Positions 1-7,411 of a stretch of DNA of 16,766 nucleotides are shown here, piece by piece. Positions within the stretch are counted from its first letter, which is position 1. Every line of letters begins with the position of its first letter. The translations under genes and the position numbers were made by a program. Origin of the DNA: an uncultured Actinomycetes bacterium (lineage in GTDB: Bacteria > Actinomycetota > Thermoleophilia > Gaiellales > F1-60-MAGs149); NCBI GenBank assembly GCA_903873565.1, contig CAIQOY010000303.1:1-16766 (forward strand), written 5' to 3'. A model generated the notes under the pieces. It saw only the letters and a program-made list of their open reading frames with translations, had not been told where the DNA came from and did no database searches.

Positions 1-373
1 CGCGCGCCTGCTCGCCGTCAGCGCGACGGGCGCCCGCTGGCCGACGCGCCGCGGCGACGCCCTGCGCAAGGACGGCGACGAGCTGGCCGCCGCGCTCGCC
101 GCCAAGGCCGCCGGCGACGAGCCCTCCCCCGCCGCATCGCTGATCGCGGCCTGCGACCTCCTCGAGGAGGTCGTCGAGTGGCTGCAGGAGGGCGACCTGC
201 TCGGCGCGGCCGCGCCCGCCGCGATCGACCGCCTGCGCGTCGCGCAGGTGCTGCTGCGCGAGCACCGCTTCGACGGCGAGGAGCGCGACGACCTGCCGCC
301 GCCGAGCCGCCTCGACCTCGTCGTGGACGAGCAGTCCCGCTCGGCGCCGAGCGCCTGGCTCGACGAGGACTGA
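1..373 (+). CDS. C-terminal fragment of an unrecognised protein (5' end outside window)
   Basis: An open frame runs in from the left edge (first full codon at base 2) to a TGA at 371-373, giving the last 123 residues of a protein. Nearly every codon ends in G or C, which supports this frame over the overlapping minus-strand frame. The fragment is rich in Ala, Leu, Asp, Glu and Arg. The middle, around SLIAACDLLEEVVEWLQEGD, looks like an amphipathic helix, and the end is acidic (AWLDED). I see no signal peptide, membrane segment or catalytic motif and do not recognise the family. The gene converges on the secreted-protein gene, with only 12 bases (374-385) between the two stop codons and no visible terminator there. 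Confidence is good that it is coding; the function is unknown. Confidence 0.7.
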   Translation, partial: ARLLAVSATGARWPTRRGDALRKDGDELAAALAAKAAGDEPSPAASLIAACDLLEEVVEWLQEGDLLGAAAPAAIDRLRVAQVLLREHRFDGEERDDLPPPSRLDLVVDEQSRSAPSAWLDED

Positions 374-385
374 GCGGCCCGCGCC

Positions 386-2851
386 CTACGGCACCTTGAC
401 GGTCAGCGTGACCGGCGGGGAGTAGGCCACGTTGTTGCCGGCGACGACCTGCACGCTCGCGGTCTGGCCGCTGGTCGCGCCCGGCCACGAGAAGGTGCCC
501 GTCGCCGACAGCGCCAGCCCCGCGGGAGTGCCGTCGCTGGAGATCGCCCACACGCAGCCCCCGGACGGGCAGCCGGTCGCCACCAGGTTCGTCGCCACCG
601 CGACCGTGCCGGTGGACGTGATCACCGGCGCGCTCGGCCAGGTCGTGCCCTGGGTCGTCGTGCGCCCCTTGAGGAACGCGATCGGGATCTTGATGGAGCA
701 GGGATCCGTGCCCTCAGCAGGCGTGCCGCCGCCGATCGTGCCGCCGGTGTTCGCGGTCCACGGGCTCGGGCTGTAGATCGTGTTGTGCGACGTGTAGTGG
801 GCGTAGACGGTGCTCTTGCCCGTGCCGTTGTAGCCGCACGTCGAGTGGTCGTCGAACACCACGACCCCATCGGTGGCGAGCTGCTGCCAGCCGTCCGCAG
901 TCTTGCTCGAGCCCGGGGCGAGGTTGACCGTGGCGTACGAGCCGTCGACGGGAGCGGGCTTGGCCGCGTTGAGCCAGCTCGAGAAGAACGGGCCGTACTT
1001 GGAAAGGCTCGGGAACGCCTTGCCGCAGTCGCCGTCGCAGTACGGCGCCACGCCGTAGTCCGAGGGGGCGCGACGGAAGTAGATCGACTGGTTCAGCCCG
1101 CCGATGTCGGTCCCCGGCTGGGCGTTGAACGACGCGACCGCGTTCTTCGCGTTCCAGCGCTTGTCGTACTTGTCGATCTCCTTGTCGTGGAGGTAGTACG
1201 GCGTGATCATGTTCGGCGCGTTCGTCCATGCGGTGGTCGACGTGCCCCACGCCACCGGCACGGCACTGATCGCGACGCCGCCGATGGCGCCGGCGGCGGA
1301 CGACCCCTTCTTCCACCACAGCACCTCGTCGGTGTAGACGTCGCCGGGCCAGACGTCGGCGATGTTCTGCTGCCACTGGCAACCGGTCGTGGCAAGGGGC
1401 TGGACGTTGTCGAGCGACGGGGCGGCAGCGGGGCACGCCGGGGCGGGAGCCGACGGGATGAGCGCGGACAACTGCCCGGCCTGGACCTTCTTGCCGTTGA
1501 AGTTGATCTCGATGTTGTACCACTCGTTCACGAGCACGGTCTGCTGGTACATCAGGTTGCCCCAGTACTGCAGGAACTGCTGGAGCTCCACGACCGACTG
1601 CTGCGACAGCGCGATGCTGTCGTTCGAGCGGGGGTTGCCCGACTTGTAGTTCTTGACGAGCTGGGTCCACGCGGCGACCTGGCCGCCGTTGCCGTTGAAG
1701 AGCGCGGTGTTGATGATGTTGCCGCACGTCTTGACCTGGTTCTGGATGTCGTCGTGCAGCACGGTGATCATGTCGTTGGTGGCGAAGTAGCCGTACTCGG
1801 GGTCCGTCGGGTACGCGGCGGCGTTCGACGTCACCGGCAGGTAGTCGTTGGCCCAGACGGTCTGGATGTTGCTCTCGCAGCTCTGGGCGGCGTTGACCGC
1901 GAGCTGCTCGGACATGGTGTCGACGCTCTTCTGCAGCGCGGCGATCTGCCCGGAGATGCAGGCCAGCTGATTCTCGATCGACAGCATCATTGAGCTGGTG
2001 GTCATCCCCGGCGTCTGCGACATCGCCATGCCGGAGACCCCGTTGAGGAACAGCGATGGGTCCTTCGTCATGAAGCCAGAGACGAGCCCGGCCGCCATCT
2101 GGACGCTGGCGACCGCGACGGCGACGGTGTTCGACTGGGAGGACGCGGGCGCGGTGGTGATGCCGCACGGCACACTGCTGCCGCCGGAGGCCTGCCGCGT
2201 CGCGGGCGCGAGCGCCCGCGGCCTCTCCGGACGCGTCGTCGAGTGGTCCGGGAAGGGCCGCGTCCCCTCCAGCGCCTCGACCAGCACCTCCACCGAGCCG
2301 TCGAAGCCGCCGTTCGCCGCGTGGTGGCGGTTGAGCTTGCGCCGGTCGACCATGCGCGAGCTGTGCTTGAGGTGGATGTGCCCGAAGCGCTCCACCATCC
2401 CGAGGCCCTTGAAGATGCGCCGCTCGATGTCCGCGACCCTCCCGCCGTGGCGCTCGGCGTAGATCGCGGCCGCGGTGGTGACCATGTTCACGTTGTGCGA
2501 TCCGCCGCGCATAGCGGCGCGCCACGTGCGCAGCCGGAGATGACCGGTGAACGGCTTGCCGTCCGTCGTGCCGCCCGAGGTGGTGACGGTGTAGGGGCGC
2601 GTGACGCGCTCCCCCTTCTCGACGCGCAGGAGCGCGGTGCCGGTCAGGTTCGTCTCGCCCCGGCCGACCACACGGCCCGTGGCGTCGGTGACCGTGACGT
2701 CAGCGCCGACGAGCGGCGTGCCCGGCGACGGCAGGACGTGCAGCCAGAGGTTGGGGTTGGGATGCGGCTTGGCCCCGGCCGCTGCGGCGACGGTCAGGAG
2801 CGCGACGAGGGCGGCGAGCACGGCCGCGATCCGAATCGACTGCACAGGCAT
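386..2851 (-). CDS. Large secreted protein of unknown function with Ig-like ends and a helical middle
   Basis: This 821-residue protein starts at an ATG (2851-2849) behind a strong ribosome site (GGGGAGG, five bases upstream). Residues 1-27 form a typical Sec signal peptide: an Arg near the start, an Ala/Leu/Val core, then Ala-rich with a likely cut near AAAGA-K. Residues about 34-110 look like a carboxypeptidase-regulatory or Ig-like beta domain (VTVTDATGRVVGRGETN). Residues 120-200 have a TTAAAIYAERHGG helix pattern often seen after such domains. Residues 240-460 are helical, with a Met/Ala/Gly-rich hydrophobic stretch (240-290) and then amphipathic helices around IENQLACISGQIAALQ. Residues 500-735 are Trp/Tyr/Gly-rich. 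Residues 740-820 resemble a putative Ig (He_PIG-like) domain. There are twelve cysteines, an even number that suits disulfides outside the cell. No enzyme motif is seen. A pore-forming or surface-binding role is only a guess. Confidence 0.85.
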   Translation of the reverse strand: MPVQSIRIAAVLAALVALLTVAAAAGAKPHPNPNLWLHVLPSPGTPLVGADVTVTDATGRVVGRGETNLTGTALLRVEKGERVTRPYTVTTSGGTTDGKPFTGHLRLRTWRAAMRGGSHNVNMVTTAAAIYAERHGGRVADIERRIFKGLGMVERFGHIHLKHSSRMVDRRKLNRHHAANGGFDGSVEVLVEALEGTRPFPDHSTTRPERPRALAPATRQASGGSSVPCGITTAPASSQSNTVAVAVASVQMAAGLVSGFMTKDPSLFLNGVSGMAMSQTPGMTTSSMMLSIENQLACISGQIAALQKSVDTMSEQLAVNAAQSCESNIQTVWANDYLPVTSNAAAYPTDPEYGYFATNDMITVLHDDIQNQVKTCGNIINTALFNGNGGQVAAWTQLVKNYKSGNPRSNDSIALSQQSVVELQQFLQYWGNLMYQQTVLVNEWYNIEINFNGKKVQAGQLSALIPSAPAPACPAAAPSLDNVQPLATTGCQWQQNIADVWPGDVYTDEVLWWKKGSSAAGAIGGVAISAVPVAWGTSTTAWTNAPNMITPYYLHDKEIDKYDKRWNAKNAVASFNAQPGTDIGGLNQSIYFRRAPSDYGVAPYCDGDCGKAFPSLSKYGPFFSSWLNAAKPAPVDGSYATVNLAPGSSKTADGWQQLATDGVVVFDDHSTCGYNGTGKSTVYAHYTSHNTIYSPSPWTANTGGTIGGGTPAEGTDPCSIKIPIAFLKGRTTTQGTTWPSAPVITSTGTVAVATNLVATGCPSGGCVWAISSDGTPAGLALSATGTFSWPGATSGQTASVQVVAGNNVAYSPPVTLTVKVP

Positions 2852-2877
2852 CAGGCCCTCCCCAGGCGCGACGACGC

Positions 2878-2890
2878 GGCTACCTTAGCC
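2878..2890 (-). promoter_or_regulatory. Candidate -10 element within a small palindrome, upstream of the secreted-protein gene
   Basis: On the minus strand, TAAGGT (2887-2882) fits the actinobacterial -10 pattern TAnnnT and lies about 30 bases before the ATG of the secreted-protein gene. It sits inside a perfect inverted repeat, GGCTA-AGG-TAGCC (2878-2890), that could bind a dimeric regulator. No good -35 hexamer is seen 16-18 bases further upstream. The 68-base gap after surE (2852-2919) is otherwise empty. This is inference from a short motif. Confidence 0.3.
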
Positions 2891-2919
2891 GATTGCCGAC
2901 CCGGTCGCGGTCGCCCGGG

Positions 2920-3705
2920 TCACACGCCGGCGACGAGCGCGTCGAGCCGCGCGAGGAGCTCCGGCCCCTCGGGATGCTCGGGGTCGACGTGCAGCGCCGT
3001 CAGGGACGCGTAGCCCTCCGCGATCGCCGCGAAGTCGGTGCCGGGCTCGCGGTGGTAGTCGGAGTCGGCGCCGTAGAGGCGGAAGCGCCGGCGCCCGTTG
3101 TCCTGCTCCACGAGCGCCACCTGGTCCGACCAGATGCGCCGCCCGAGCCGCGCCATCCTGATGCCCCGCGCGGGCCCCGCCGGGCAGTTGAGGTTGAGCA
3201 CCACGTCGCGGCCCAGCCGCCCGGAGGCGAGCTCCGCGGCGAGCACGGGCACGAGCCGCTGCGCCGTCCCGAACGAGTACGACCCGCCCGCGATGTGGTG
3301 GATCTCGCCGGAGTCCGGCTGCTGCGAGACCGCGAGCCCGGGCCGGCCGAGCAGCACCCCCTCCATCGCCGCCGCCACCGTGCCCGAGTAGGTCACGTCG
3401 TCGCCGAGGTTGACGCCGAGGTTGGCACCCGCGACCACGAGGTCGAAGGGGCCGCCGGCGAGGCCGACGTCGGCGAAGCGCACGCAGTCGACGGGCGTGC
3501 CCGTCAGCGCGTGCGCCTCGACCGCCCCCGGCACCGTGCGCGCCTCCACCTCGAGCTCGTCGCGGATCGTGATGCCGCGCGCGACCGCCGACTGGTTGTC
3601 CCAGGGGGCGACCACCACCACCTCCGCGGCCTCGGCCAGCGCCACGGCCAGCGCGTGCAGGCCCGGCGACTCGATGCCGTCGTCGTTGGTCAGGAGCACG
3701 CGCAC
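2920..3705 (-). CDS. surE: 5'/3'-nucleotidase SurE
   Basis: SurE removes phosphate from nucleoside 5'- and 3'-monophosphates in the cytoplasm, using a divalent metal. The 261-residue length fits the family. The hallmark residues are present: NDDG at 7-10 (metal-binding D8 and D9), Ser39 in PWDNQSAVARG, Asn95 in the GANLGVNLGDDV loop, and YSGT (106-109) followed by AAAMEG. The start is a GTG (3705-3703) placing NDDG at its usual distance from the N terminus, with GGGG about six bases before it. It lies 41 bases after truA on the same strand and may be co-transcribed with it. Family assignment is firm; the preferred substrate cannot be read from sequence. Confidence 0.95.
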   Translation of the reverse strand: MRVLLTNDDGIESPGLHALAVALAEAAEVVVVAPWDNQSAVARGITIRDELEVEARTVPGAVEAHALTGTPVDCVRFADVGLAGGPFDLVVAGANLGVNLGDDVTYSGTVAAAMEGVLLGRPGLAVSQQPDSGEIHHIAGGSYSFGTAQRLVPVLAAELASGRLGRDVVLNLNCPAGPARGIRMARLGRRIWSDQVALVEQDNGRRRFRLYGADSDYHREPGTDFAAIAEGYASLTALHVDPEHPEGPELLARLDALVAGV

Positions 3706-3746
3706 GTCGCCCCACGATACCCGGGACCCGGCCGCGCCGGCTCGGG

Positions 3747-4493
3747 TCAGTCGCCGTAGTCGACGCGCACGAGGCAGAGCCCGTGCGGCGGGGCCGTCCA
3801 GCCCGCCTCCGCGCGCGGGCGCCCCGTCAGGAGCCCCGGGAAGGCGTCCGGGTCGGTGCCGCGGTCGCCGCGCGCCGTCTCGACCATCGTCCCCACCAGC
3901 GTGCGCACCATGTGCCGCAGGAAGGCGTTGGCGGTGATCTCGAAGCGCAGGCCCCGCTCCGTCTCGACCCAGCGGGCGTCGAGCACCGTGCGCGTGAAGG
4001 TGCGGTGCTGCGTCTCCGCCGGCGTGAAGGCCGTGAAGTCGTGCTCGCCCACGATCGCCGCCGCCATCCGGTCGAGCACGGCGCGGTCGAGGGGGCGCGG
4101 CTCGTGCAGCTCGCGGCGGCTCCGCAGCGGGTCGCGGACGGGCCCGAGGCGGACGCGGTAGACGTAGGAGCGCGAGCGGGCCGAGAAGCGCGCGCTGAAC
4201 CCCGGGTCGGCCTCCGCGGCCGCGTGCACGGCGACGTCGTCGGGCAGGAGGTCGTTGAGGGCGCGCGGCAGGTTCTCGACGGGCGGGCCGCCGGCCAGGG
4301 CGACGCTGACCACCTGGCCCGTGGCGTGCACCCCGGTGTCGGTGCGCCCCGCGACCACGACCTCCCCCACGCCGTCGTGCAGCGCCTCGAGGGCGCGCGT
4401 CAGCTCGCCCTCGACCGTGCGCGCGTGGTGCTGCAGCGCCCAGCCCTGGAAGCCCGTGCCGTCGTAGGCGAGGTCGAGGCGGGTCGGGCGCAC
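3747..4493 (-). CDS. truA: tRNA pseudouridine(38-40) synthase TruA
   Basis: TruA converts uridines 38-40 in the anticodon arm of many tRNAs to pseudouridine. The 248-residue length is normal. The N terminus has LAYDGTGFQGW (8-18), and the catalytic aspartate is Asp52 in AGRTDTGVHATGQVV. Further family signatures are ARFSARSRSYVYR near residue 107 and the C-terminal NAFLRHMVRTLVGTMVETARG. The start is GTG at 4493-4491, one base after the TAG of the DoxX-like gene, so translation is probably coupled. truA downstream of rplQ is a common bacterial arrangement, but here two extra genes lie between them. Confidence 0.96.
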   Translation of the reverse strand: MRPTRLDLAYDGTGFQGWALQHHARTVEGELTRALEALHDGVGEVVVAGRTDTGVHATGQVVSVALAGGPPVENLPRALNDLLPDDVAVHAAAEADPGFSARFSARSRSYVYRVRLGPVRDPLRSRRELHEPRPLDRAVLDRMAAAIVGEHDFTAFTPAETQHRTFTRTVLDARWVETERGLRFEITANAFLRHMVRTLVGTMVETARGDRGTDPDAFPGLLTGRPRAEAGWTAPPHGLCLVRVDYGD

Positions 4494-4494
4494 G

Positions 4495-4968
4495 CTACGG
4501 GTCGATGCGGTTGAGGAGCTGCGCGCCCCCGCCGCCCCGCCAGACCACGAGCAGGCAGCCGACCGCGAGCGCCGCGGGGCCCCACAGGGCGAGCCCGCCG
4601 TCGACGCGGCCCGCGGTGGCCACGGCCACGAGGCAGGCCGCCAGCGCGACCAGGCCGGCGAGGCGCGCGGCGATGCCGAGCACGAGCGCGAGGCCGCAGA
4701 GGACGAGCAGGCCGCCCCCGACCCACAGGACGGGGCCCGGCGCGGGCAGGCCCCAGTCGGGCGCCGCGGCCGCGAGGTCGGCGTGGCCGCGCAGGAGGCG
4801 CACCGCGAGCACGAGCGCGCCCGCCCCGCAGGCGAGCCGCACCACGAGCAGGAGGAGCGCCGCGAAGCCGCGGGGGCGGCGCTCGTCGGGGATCCCGCCG
4901 CTGATCAGGCTCGGCGGCCGGGCGGGGATGCCGCCCTCGATCAGGCTGCGCTCGCCGGGGTCCGCCAT
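4495..4968 (-). CDS. DoxX-like small integral membrane protein
   Basis: The 157-residue protein has four predicted membrane segments at about 35-56, 79-100, 103-120 and 126-143, with a Gly/Pro loop (DWGLPAPGPVLW) before the second. The second segment followed by LGIAARLAGL and a small, Gly-rich C-terminal end match the general plan of the DoxX/DoxX-like family. Members act in membrane redox or sulfur stress processes in a few bacteria, but the role here is unknown. ATG at 4968-4966 follows AGGGG and lies seven bases after the previous stop. The N-terminal 30 residues are soluble and contain a duplicated SLI(E/S)GGIP motif (residues 8-15 and 20-27). The four-segment topology is clear; the family name is less sure. 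Confidence 0.7.
   Translation of the reverse strand: MADPGERSLIEGGIPARPPSLISGGIPDERRPRGFAALLLLVVRLACGAGALVLAVRLLRGHADLAAAAPDWGLPAPGPVLWVGGGLLVLCGLALVLGIAARLAGLVALAACLVAVATAGRVDGGLALWGPAALAVGCLLVVWRGGGGAQLLNRIDP
4888..4947 (-). repeat. Two-copy direct repeat, 36-base period, in the start of the DoxX-like gene
   Basis: Bases 4888-4911 and 4924-4947 match at 20 of 24 positions (both begin GGGGAT and end ATCAGGCT on the plus strand), at a spacing of exactly 36 bases. The period is a multiple of three, so the protein gains a duplicated 12-residue block (SLIEGGIP and SLISGGIP) without a frame change. It is probably an internal duplication in the soluble leader of the membrane protein. Confidence 0.6.
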
Positions 4969-4975
4969 CGGGCCC

Positions 4976-5431
4976 CTACGACGCCGCCGGCGCCGGGTCG
5001 TGCTCCGCGATCTCCACGCCCTCGATCAGGGAGCGCAGGAGCGGCTCGAGCGTCTCGAAGTCGGACGAGTGGACCGTGCAGACGATCGCGTAGGCGTCCA
5101 TGCCGACGGTGGTCAGGCCGACCAGCTGGCGCAGCCTGAGGCCCGCGGCCTCCCACTCGACGCAGCGCAGGTGGCCGGGGTGCCCGGCGATCTCGATGTG
5201 CTCCACGGGCCGCGCCTCGAGGACGGGGATCTGGTCGGCCAGCTTCTGGACCCAGCCGGTCGAGAAGCCGCCGAGGCCCATCGCGTTGCAGAGGGTCTCG
5301 CGCGTGACGACGACGTTGGGCTGCGCGCCCTCCGACATCGGCCCCACGATCGTGGCGACCGTGCGGTCCTCCCAGCCCGCGGGCAGGGGGATCGAGACGG
5401 CGCCGGCCGTGACCCGGTTCGGCTCGCCCAT
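4976..5431 (-). CDS. DUF1795 / DcrB-like family protein
   Basis: This 151-residue protein has no signal peptide or membrane segment. It opens with a short strand and the motif SIPLPAGWEDRTV (13-25), continues with PNVVVTRETL (38-47), and later has GHPGHLRCVEWEAAGLRLRQ and a Tyr-Ala-(x)n-Cys-Thr strand near 114-119. These resemble the DUF1795/DcrB fold, in which a pattern of the type LP-x-GW-x-DRT is common. In Proteobacteria relatives include type VI secretion adaptors (Eag); no such system is visible here, so that role should not be carried over. ATG at 5431-5429 lies 28 bases after rplQ behind a G-rich stretch. Its position between rplQ and truA suggests read-through from the alpha operon. 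Function is unknown. Confidence 0.65.
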   Translation of the reverse strand: MGEPNRVTAGAVSIPLPAGWEDRTVATIVGPMSEGAQPNVVVTRETLCNAMGLGGFSTGWVQKLADQIPVLEARPVEHIEIAGHPGHLRCVEWEAAGLRLRQLVGLTTVGMDAYAIVCTVHSSDFETLEPLLRSLIEGVEIAEHDPAPAAS

Positions 5432-5459
5432 CAGGCCGGCCCCCGCGCGTCCCGCTCGG

Positions 5460-5813
5460 TCAGTCGACCCACTCGAGGATCGCCATCTCGGCGTTGTCCC
5501 CGTGGCGGGGTCCGAGCTTGACGATCCGCGTGTAGCCGCCCGGGCGCTCCGCGAAGCGCGGCGCGACGTCGGCGAACAGCGCGTGGACGACGTCGCCCGA
5601 GCGCAGGTAGGCCTTCGCCTGCCGGCGCGCGTGGAGGTCGCCGCGCTTGCCGAGGGTGACCATCTTCTCGGCGATCGGCCGGACCTCCTTCGCCTTGGCG
5701 AGGGTGGTCGTGATGCGGCCGTGCTCGACGAGCGAGCCGGTCAGGTTCGCGTAGAGCGCCTTGCGGTGGGCCGTGTCGCGGCCCAGGTTCCTGCCCCGCC
5801 TCTGGTGGCGCAT
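5460..5813 (-). CDS. rplQ: 50S ribosomal protein L17
   Basis: L17 is a large-subunit protein near the exit tunnel. The 117 residues begin MRHQRRGRNLGRDTAHRKAL, the family's hallmark start, followed by NLTGSLVEHGRITTTLAKAKE and, at the end, GGYTRIVKLGPRHGDNAEMA. The ATG (5813-5811) is two bases after the rpoA stop. L17 is the last ribosomal gene of the alpha operon, as usual. It lacks the long Ala/Glu tail that some actinobacterial L17 proteins carry. Confidence 0.97.
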   Translation of the reverse strand: MRHQRRGRNLGRDTAHRKALYANLTGSLVEHGRITTTLAKAKEVRPIAEKMVTLGKRGDLHARRQAKAYLRSGDVVHALFADVAPRFAERPGGYTRIVKLGPRHGDNAEMAILEWVD

Positions 5814-5815
5814 CG

Positions 5816-6784
5816 CTAGCCCTCGTCCCCCCGCAGGCGCAGGCCGTGCGCGGCCAGCGCGGCGCGGATCTCGTCGATGGACTTGCGGCCGAAGTTCGGG
5901 ATCGACGCGAGGTCGCGGTCCGACTTGGCGACGAGGTCGCCGACGGTCTCGATGCCGACGCGCTTGAGGCAGTTGTACGAGCGCACGCCCAGCTCGAGCT
6001 CCTCGATCAGGATGTGCTCCATGCCGTTGGCGGGCGCGACGTCGAAGTCGGCCGGCGCCTGGCGCTCGAGGCTGCGGGCCAGCTCGGCGGTGTCCATGTT
6101 GGCGAAGATGTTGAGCTGCCGGATCAGGATCTCGGCGGCCTTCGTGACGGCGTCCTTCGGGTCGATCGCGCCGTTCGTCTTCACGTGCAGCGTGAGCTTG
6201 TCGAAGTCGGTCTCGGAGCCGACGCGGGCCGGCTCGACGGAGTAGGTGACGCGGCGGATCGGCGAGAAGATCGAGTCGACGGGGATCACGCCGATCGTCG
6301 TCTCGAGGTCCTTGTTGCCGTCGGCCGGCACGTAGCCGCGGCCGCGGCCGATCGTCAGGGACAGCTCGAGCTTCGACTTGGCCGCGAGGTTGCAGATCAC
6401 GAGGTCCTTGTTGAGGATCTCGACGTCGCCCGCGACGCTGATGTCGCCGGCGGTGACCACGCCCGGGCCGGACTTGACGATGTCGGCCTCCACCTCGGAC
6501 GCGTCGCCCTCCATGCGGAGGACGAGGCCCTTGAGGTTGAGGATGATGTCGGTCACGTCCTCGCGGACGCCCGGCACCGTCGTGAACTCGTGCTGCACGC
6601 CCTCGATGCGGACGCTGGTGACCGCGGCGCCCTCGAGCGACGAGAGCAGGACGCGGCGCAGGGAGTTGCCGAACGTGTAGCCGAAGCCGCGCTCGAGCGG
6701 CTCGACGACGAAGACCCCCTCCGTGGAGGAGACCTCCTCGTGGACGATCTGCGGCATCTGGAAATCAAGCATGCGGGTGCTCAC
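5816..6784 (-). CDS. rpoA: DNA-directed RNA polymerase alpha subunit
   Basis: RpoA dimerises to scaffold the RNA polymerase core, and its C-terminal domain touches promoter UP elements and activators. The N-terminal domain shows VVEPLERGFGYTFGNSLRRVLLSSL (about 26-50), the conserved dimer region. A flexible linker near 235-253 leads to the C-terminal domain, with the DNA-contacting RSYNCLKR (from Arg268) and IPNFGRKSIDEI. At 322 residues it is a normal length. The GTG at 6784 overlaps the rpsD TGA by four bases (GTGA) and has GGAG 11 bases upstream. An ATG four codons later (6772-6770) would give a 318-residue form and cannot be excluded. Confidence 0.97.
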   Translation of the reverse strand: MSTRMLDFQMPQIVHEEVSSTEGVFVVEPLERGFGYTFGNSLRRVLLSSLEGAAVTSVRIEGVQHEFTTVPGVREDVTDIILNLKGLVLRMEGDASEVEADIVKSGPGVVTAGDISVAGDVEILNKDLVICNLAAKSKLELSLTIGRGRGYVPADGNKDLETTIGVIPVDSIFSPIRRVTYSVEPARVGSETDFDKLTLHVKTNGAIDPKDAVTKAAEILIRQLNIFANMDTAELARSLERQAPADFDVAPANGMEHILIEELELGVRSYNCLKRVGIETVGDLVAKSDRDLASIPNFGRKSIDEIRAALAAHGLRLRGDEG

Positions 6785-7401
6785 TTCGAATACAGCTCCA
6801 CGATCAGCTGTTCCTGGACAGGGGTGTCGATCTCGTCGCGGTCGGGCATGCGCAGGACCTTGCCCGTGAGGTTGTCATGGTCGGCCTGCAGCCAGTTCGC
6901 CACGCTCGCGGTCAGGTCCGTCGCGCTGCGCACGCTCGACTCGCCCGCGGCGCCGGGGCGCAGCGAGATGATGTCGTCGGTGCGGACCTGGTACGACGGG
7001 ATGTTGACGCGGCGGCCGTTGACGTGGAAGTGGCCGTGGCGGACCAGCTGCCGGGCCTGCGCGCGCGAGGCGGCGAAGCCGAGCCGGTAGACGACGTTGT
7101 CGAGGCGCATCTCGAGCAGGCGCAGCAGCTCCTCGCCCGTGATGCCCTGCTTGCGCGAGGCCTTGGCGTAGTAGTTGCGGAACTGCTTCTCGAGGACGCC
7201 GTAGTAGCGGCGCGCCTTCTGCTTCTCGCGCAGCTGCAGCAGGTACTCGGACTGCTTGATGCGGCCGCGGCCGTGCTGGCCGGGCGGGTACGAGCGGCGC
7301 TCGACGGCGCACTTCTCGGTCAGGCAGCGCTCGCCCTTGAGGAACAGCTTCACGCCCTCGCGGCGGCACTGGCGGCACTTGGGGTCGGTCACGCGAGCCA
7401 T
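6781..7401 (-). CDS. rpsD: 30S ribosomal protein S4 (zinc-binding form)
   Basis: S4 is a primary 16S rRNA binder at the 5' domain that starts 30S assembly. The 206 residues include four N-terminal cysteines (C9, C12, C26, C31), a zinc knuckle typical of the C+ form of S4. The S4 RNA-binding domain follows at about 97-155 (MRLDNVVYRLGFAASRAQARQ and VRHGHFHVNGRRVN). In some bacteria S4 also represses its own operon. The ATG at 7401-7399 lies ten bases after rpsK behind a GGGGG ribosome site. The end overlaps the rpoA start. Confidence 0.97.
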   Translation of the reverse strand: MARVTDPKCRQCRREGVKLFLKGERCLTEKCAVERRSYPPGQHGRGRIKQSEYLLQLREKQKARRYYGVLEKQFRNYYAKASRKQGITGEELLRLLEMRLDNVVYRLGFAASRAQARQLVRHGHFHVNGRRVNIPSYQVRTDDIISLRPGAAGESSVRSATDLTASVANWLQADHDNLTGKVLRMPDRDEIDTPVQEQLIVELYSK

Positions 7402-7411
7402 GCCGTGCCCC

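Noticed and set aside
18..551. A 177-codon minus-strand frame at the left edge
   Set aside because: It overlaps both the plus-strand fragment and the end of the secreted-protein gene and consists of Arg/Ala/Gly low complexity.
714..2525. A 603-codon minus-strand frame inside the secreted-protein gene
   Set aside because: It is an out-of-frame shadow rich in Arg, His and Gln, while the 821-residue frame has a signal peptide, domains and a good ribosome site.
2891..2919. Possible rho-independent terminator after surE (CGACC ... GGTCG stem)
   Set aside because: The stem is only five pairs and no T-run follows; in DNA this rich in G and C such stems are common by chance.
4976..5431. Type VI secretion adaptor (Eag) function for the DUF1795-like gene
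   Set aside because: No secretion-system or effector gene is nearby, and family resemblance alone does not carry that role.
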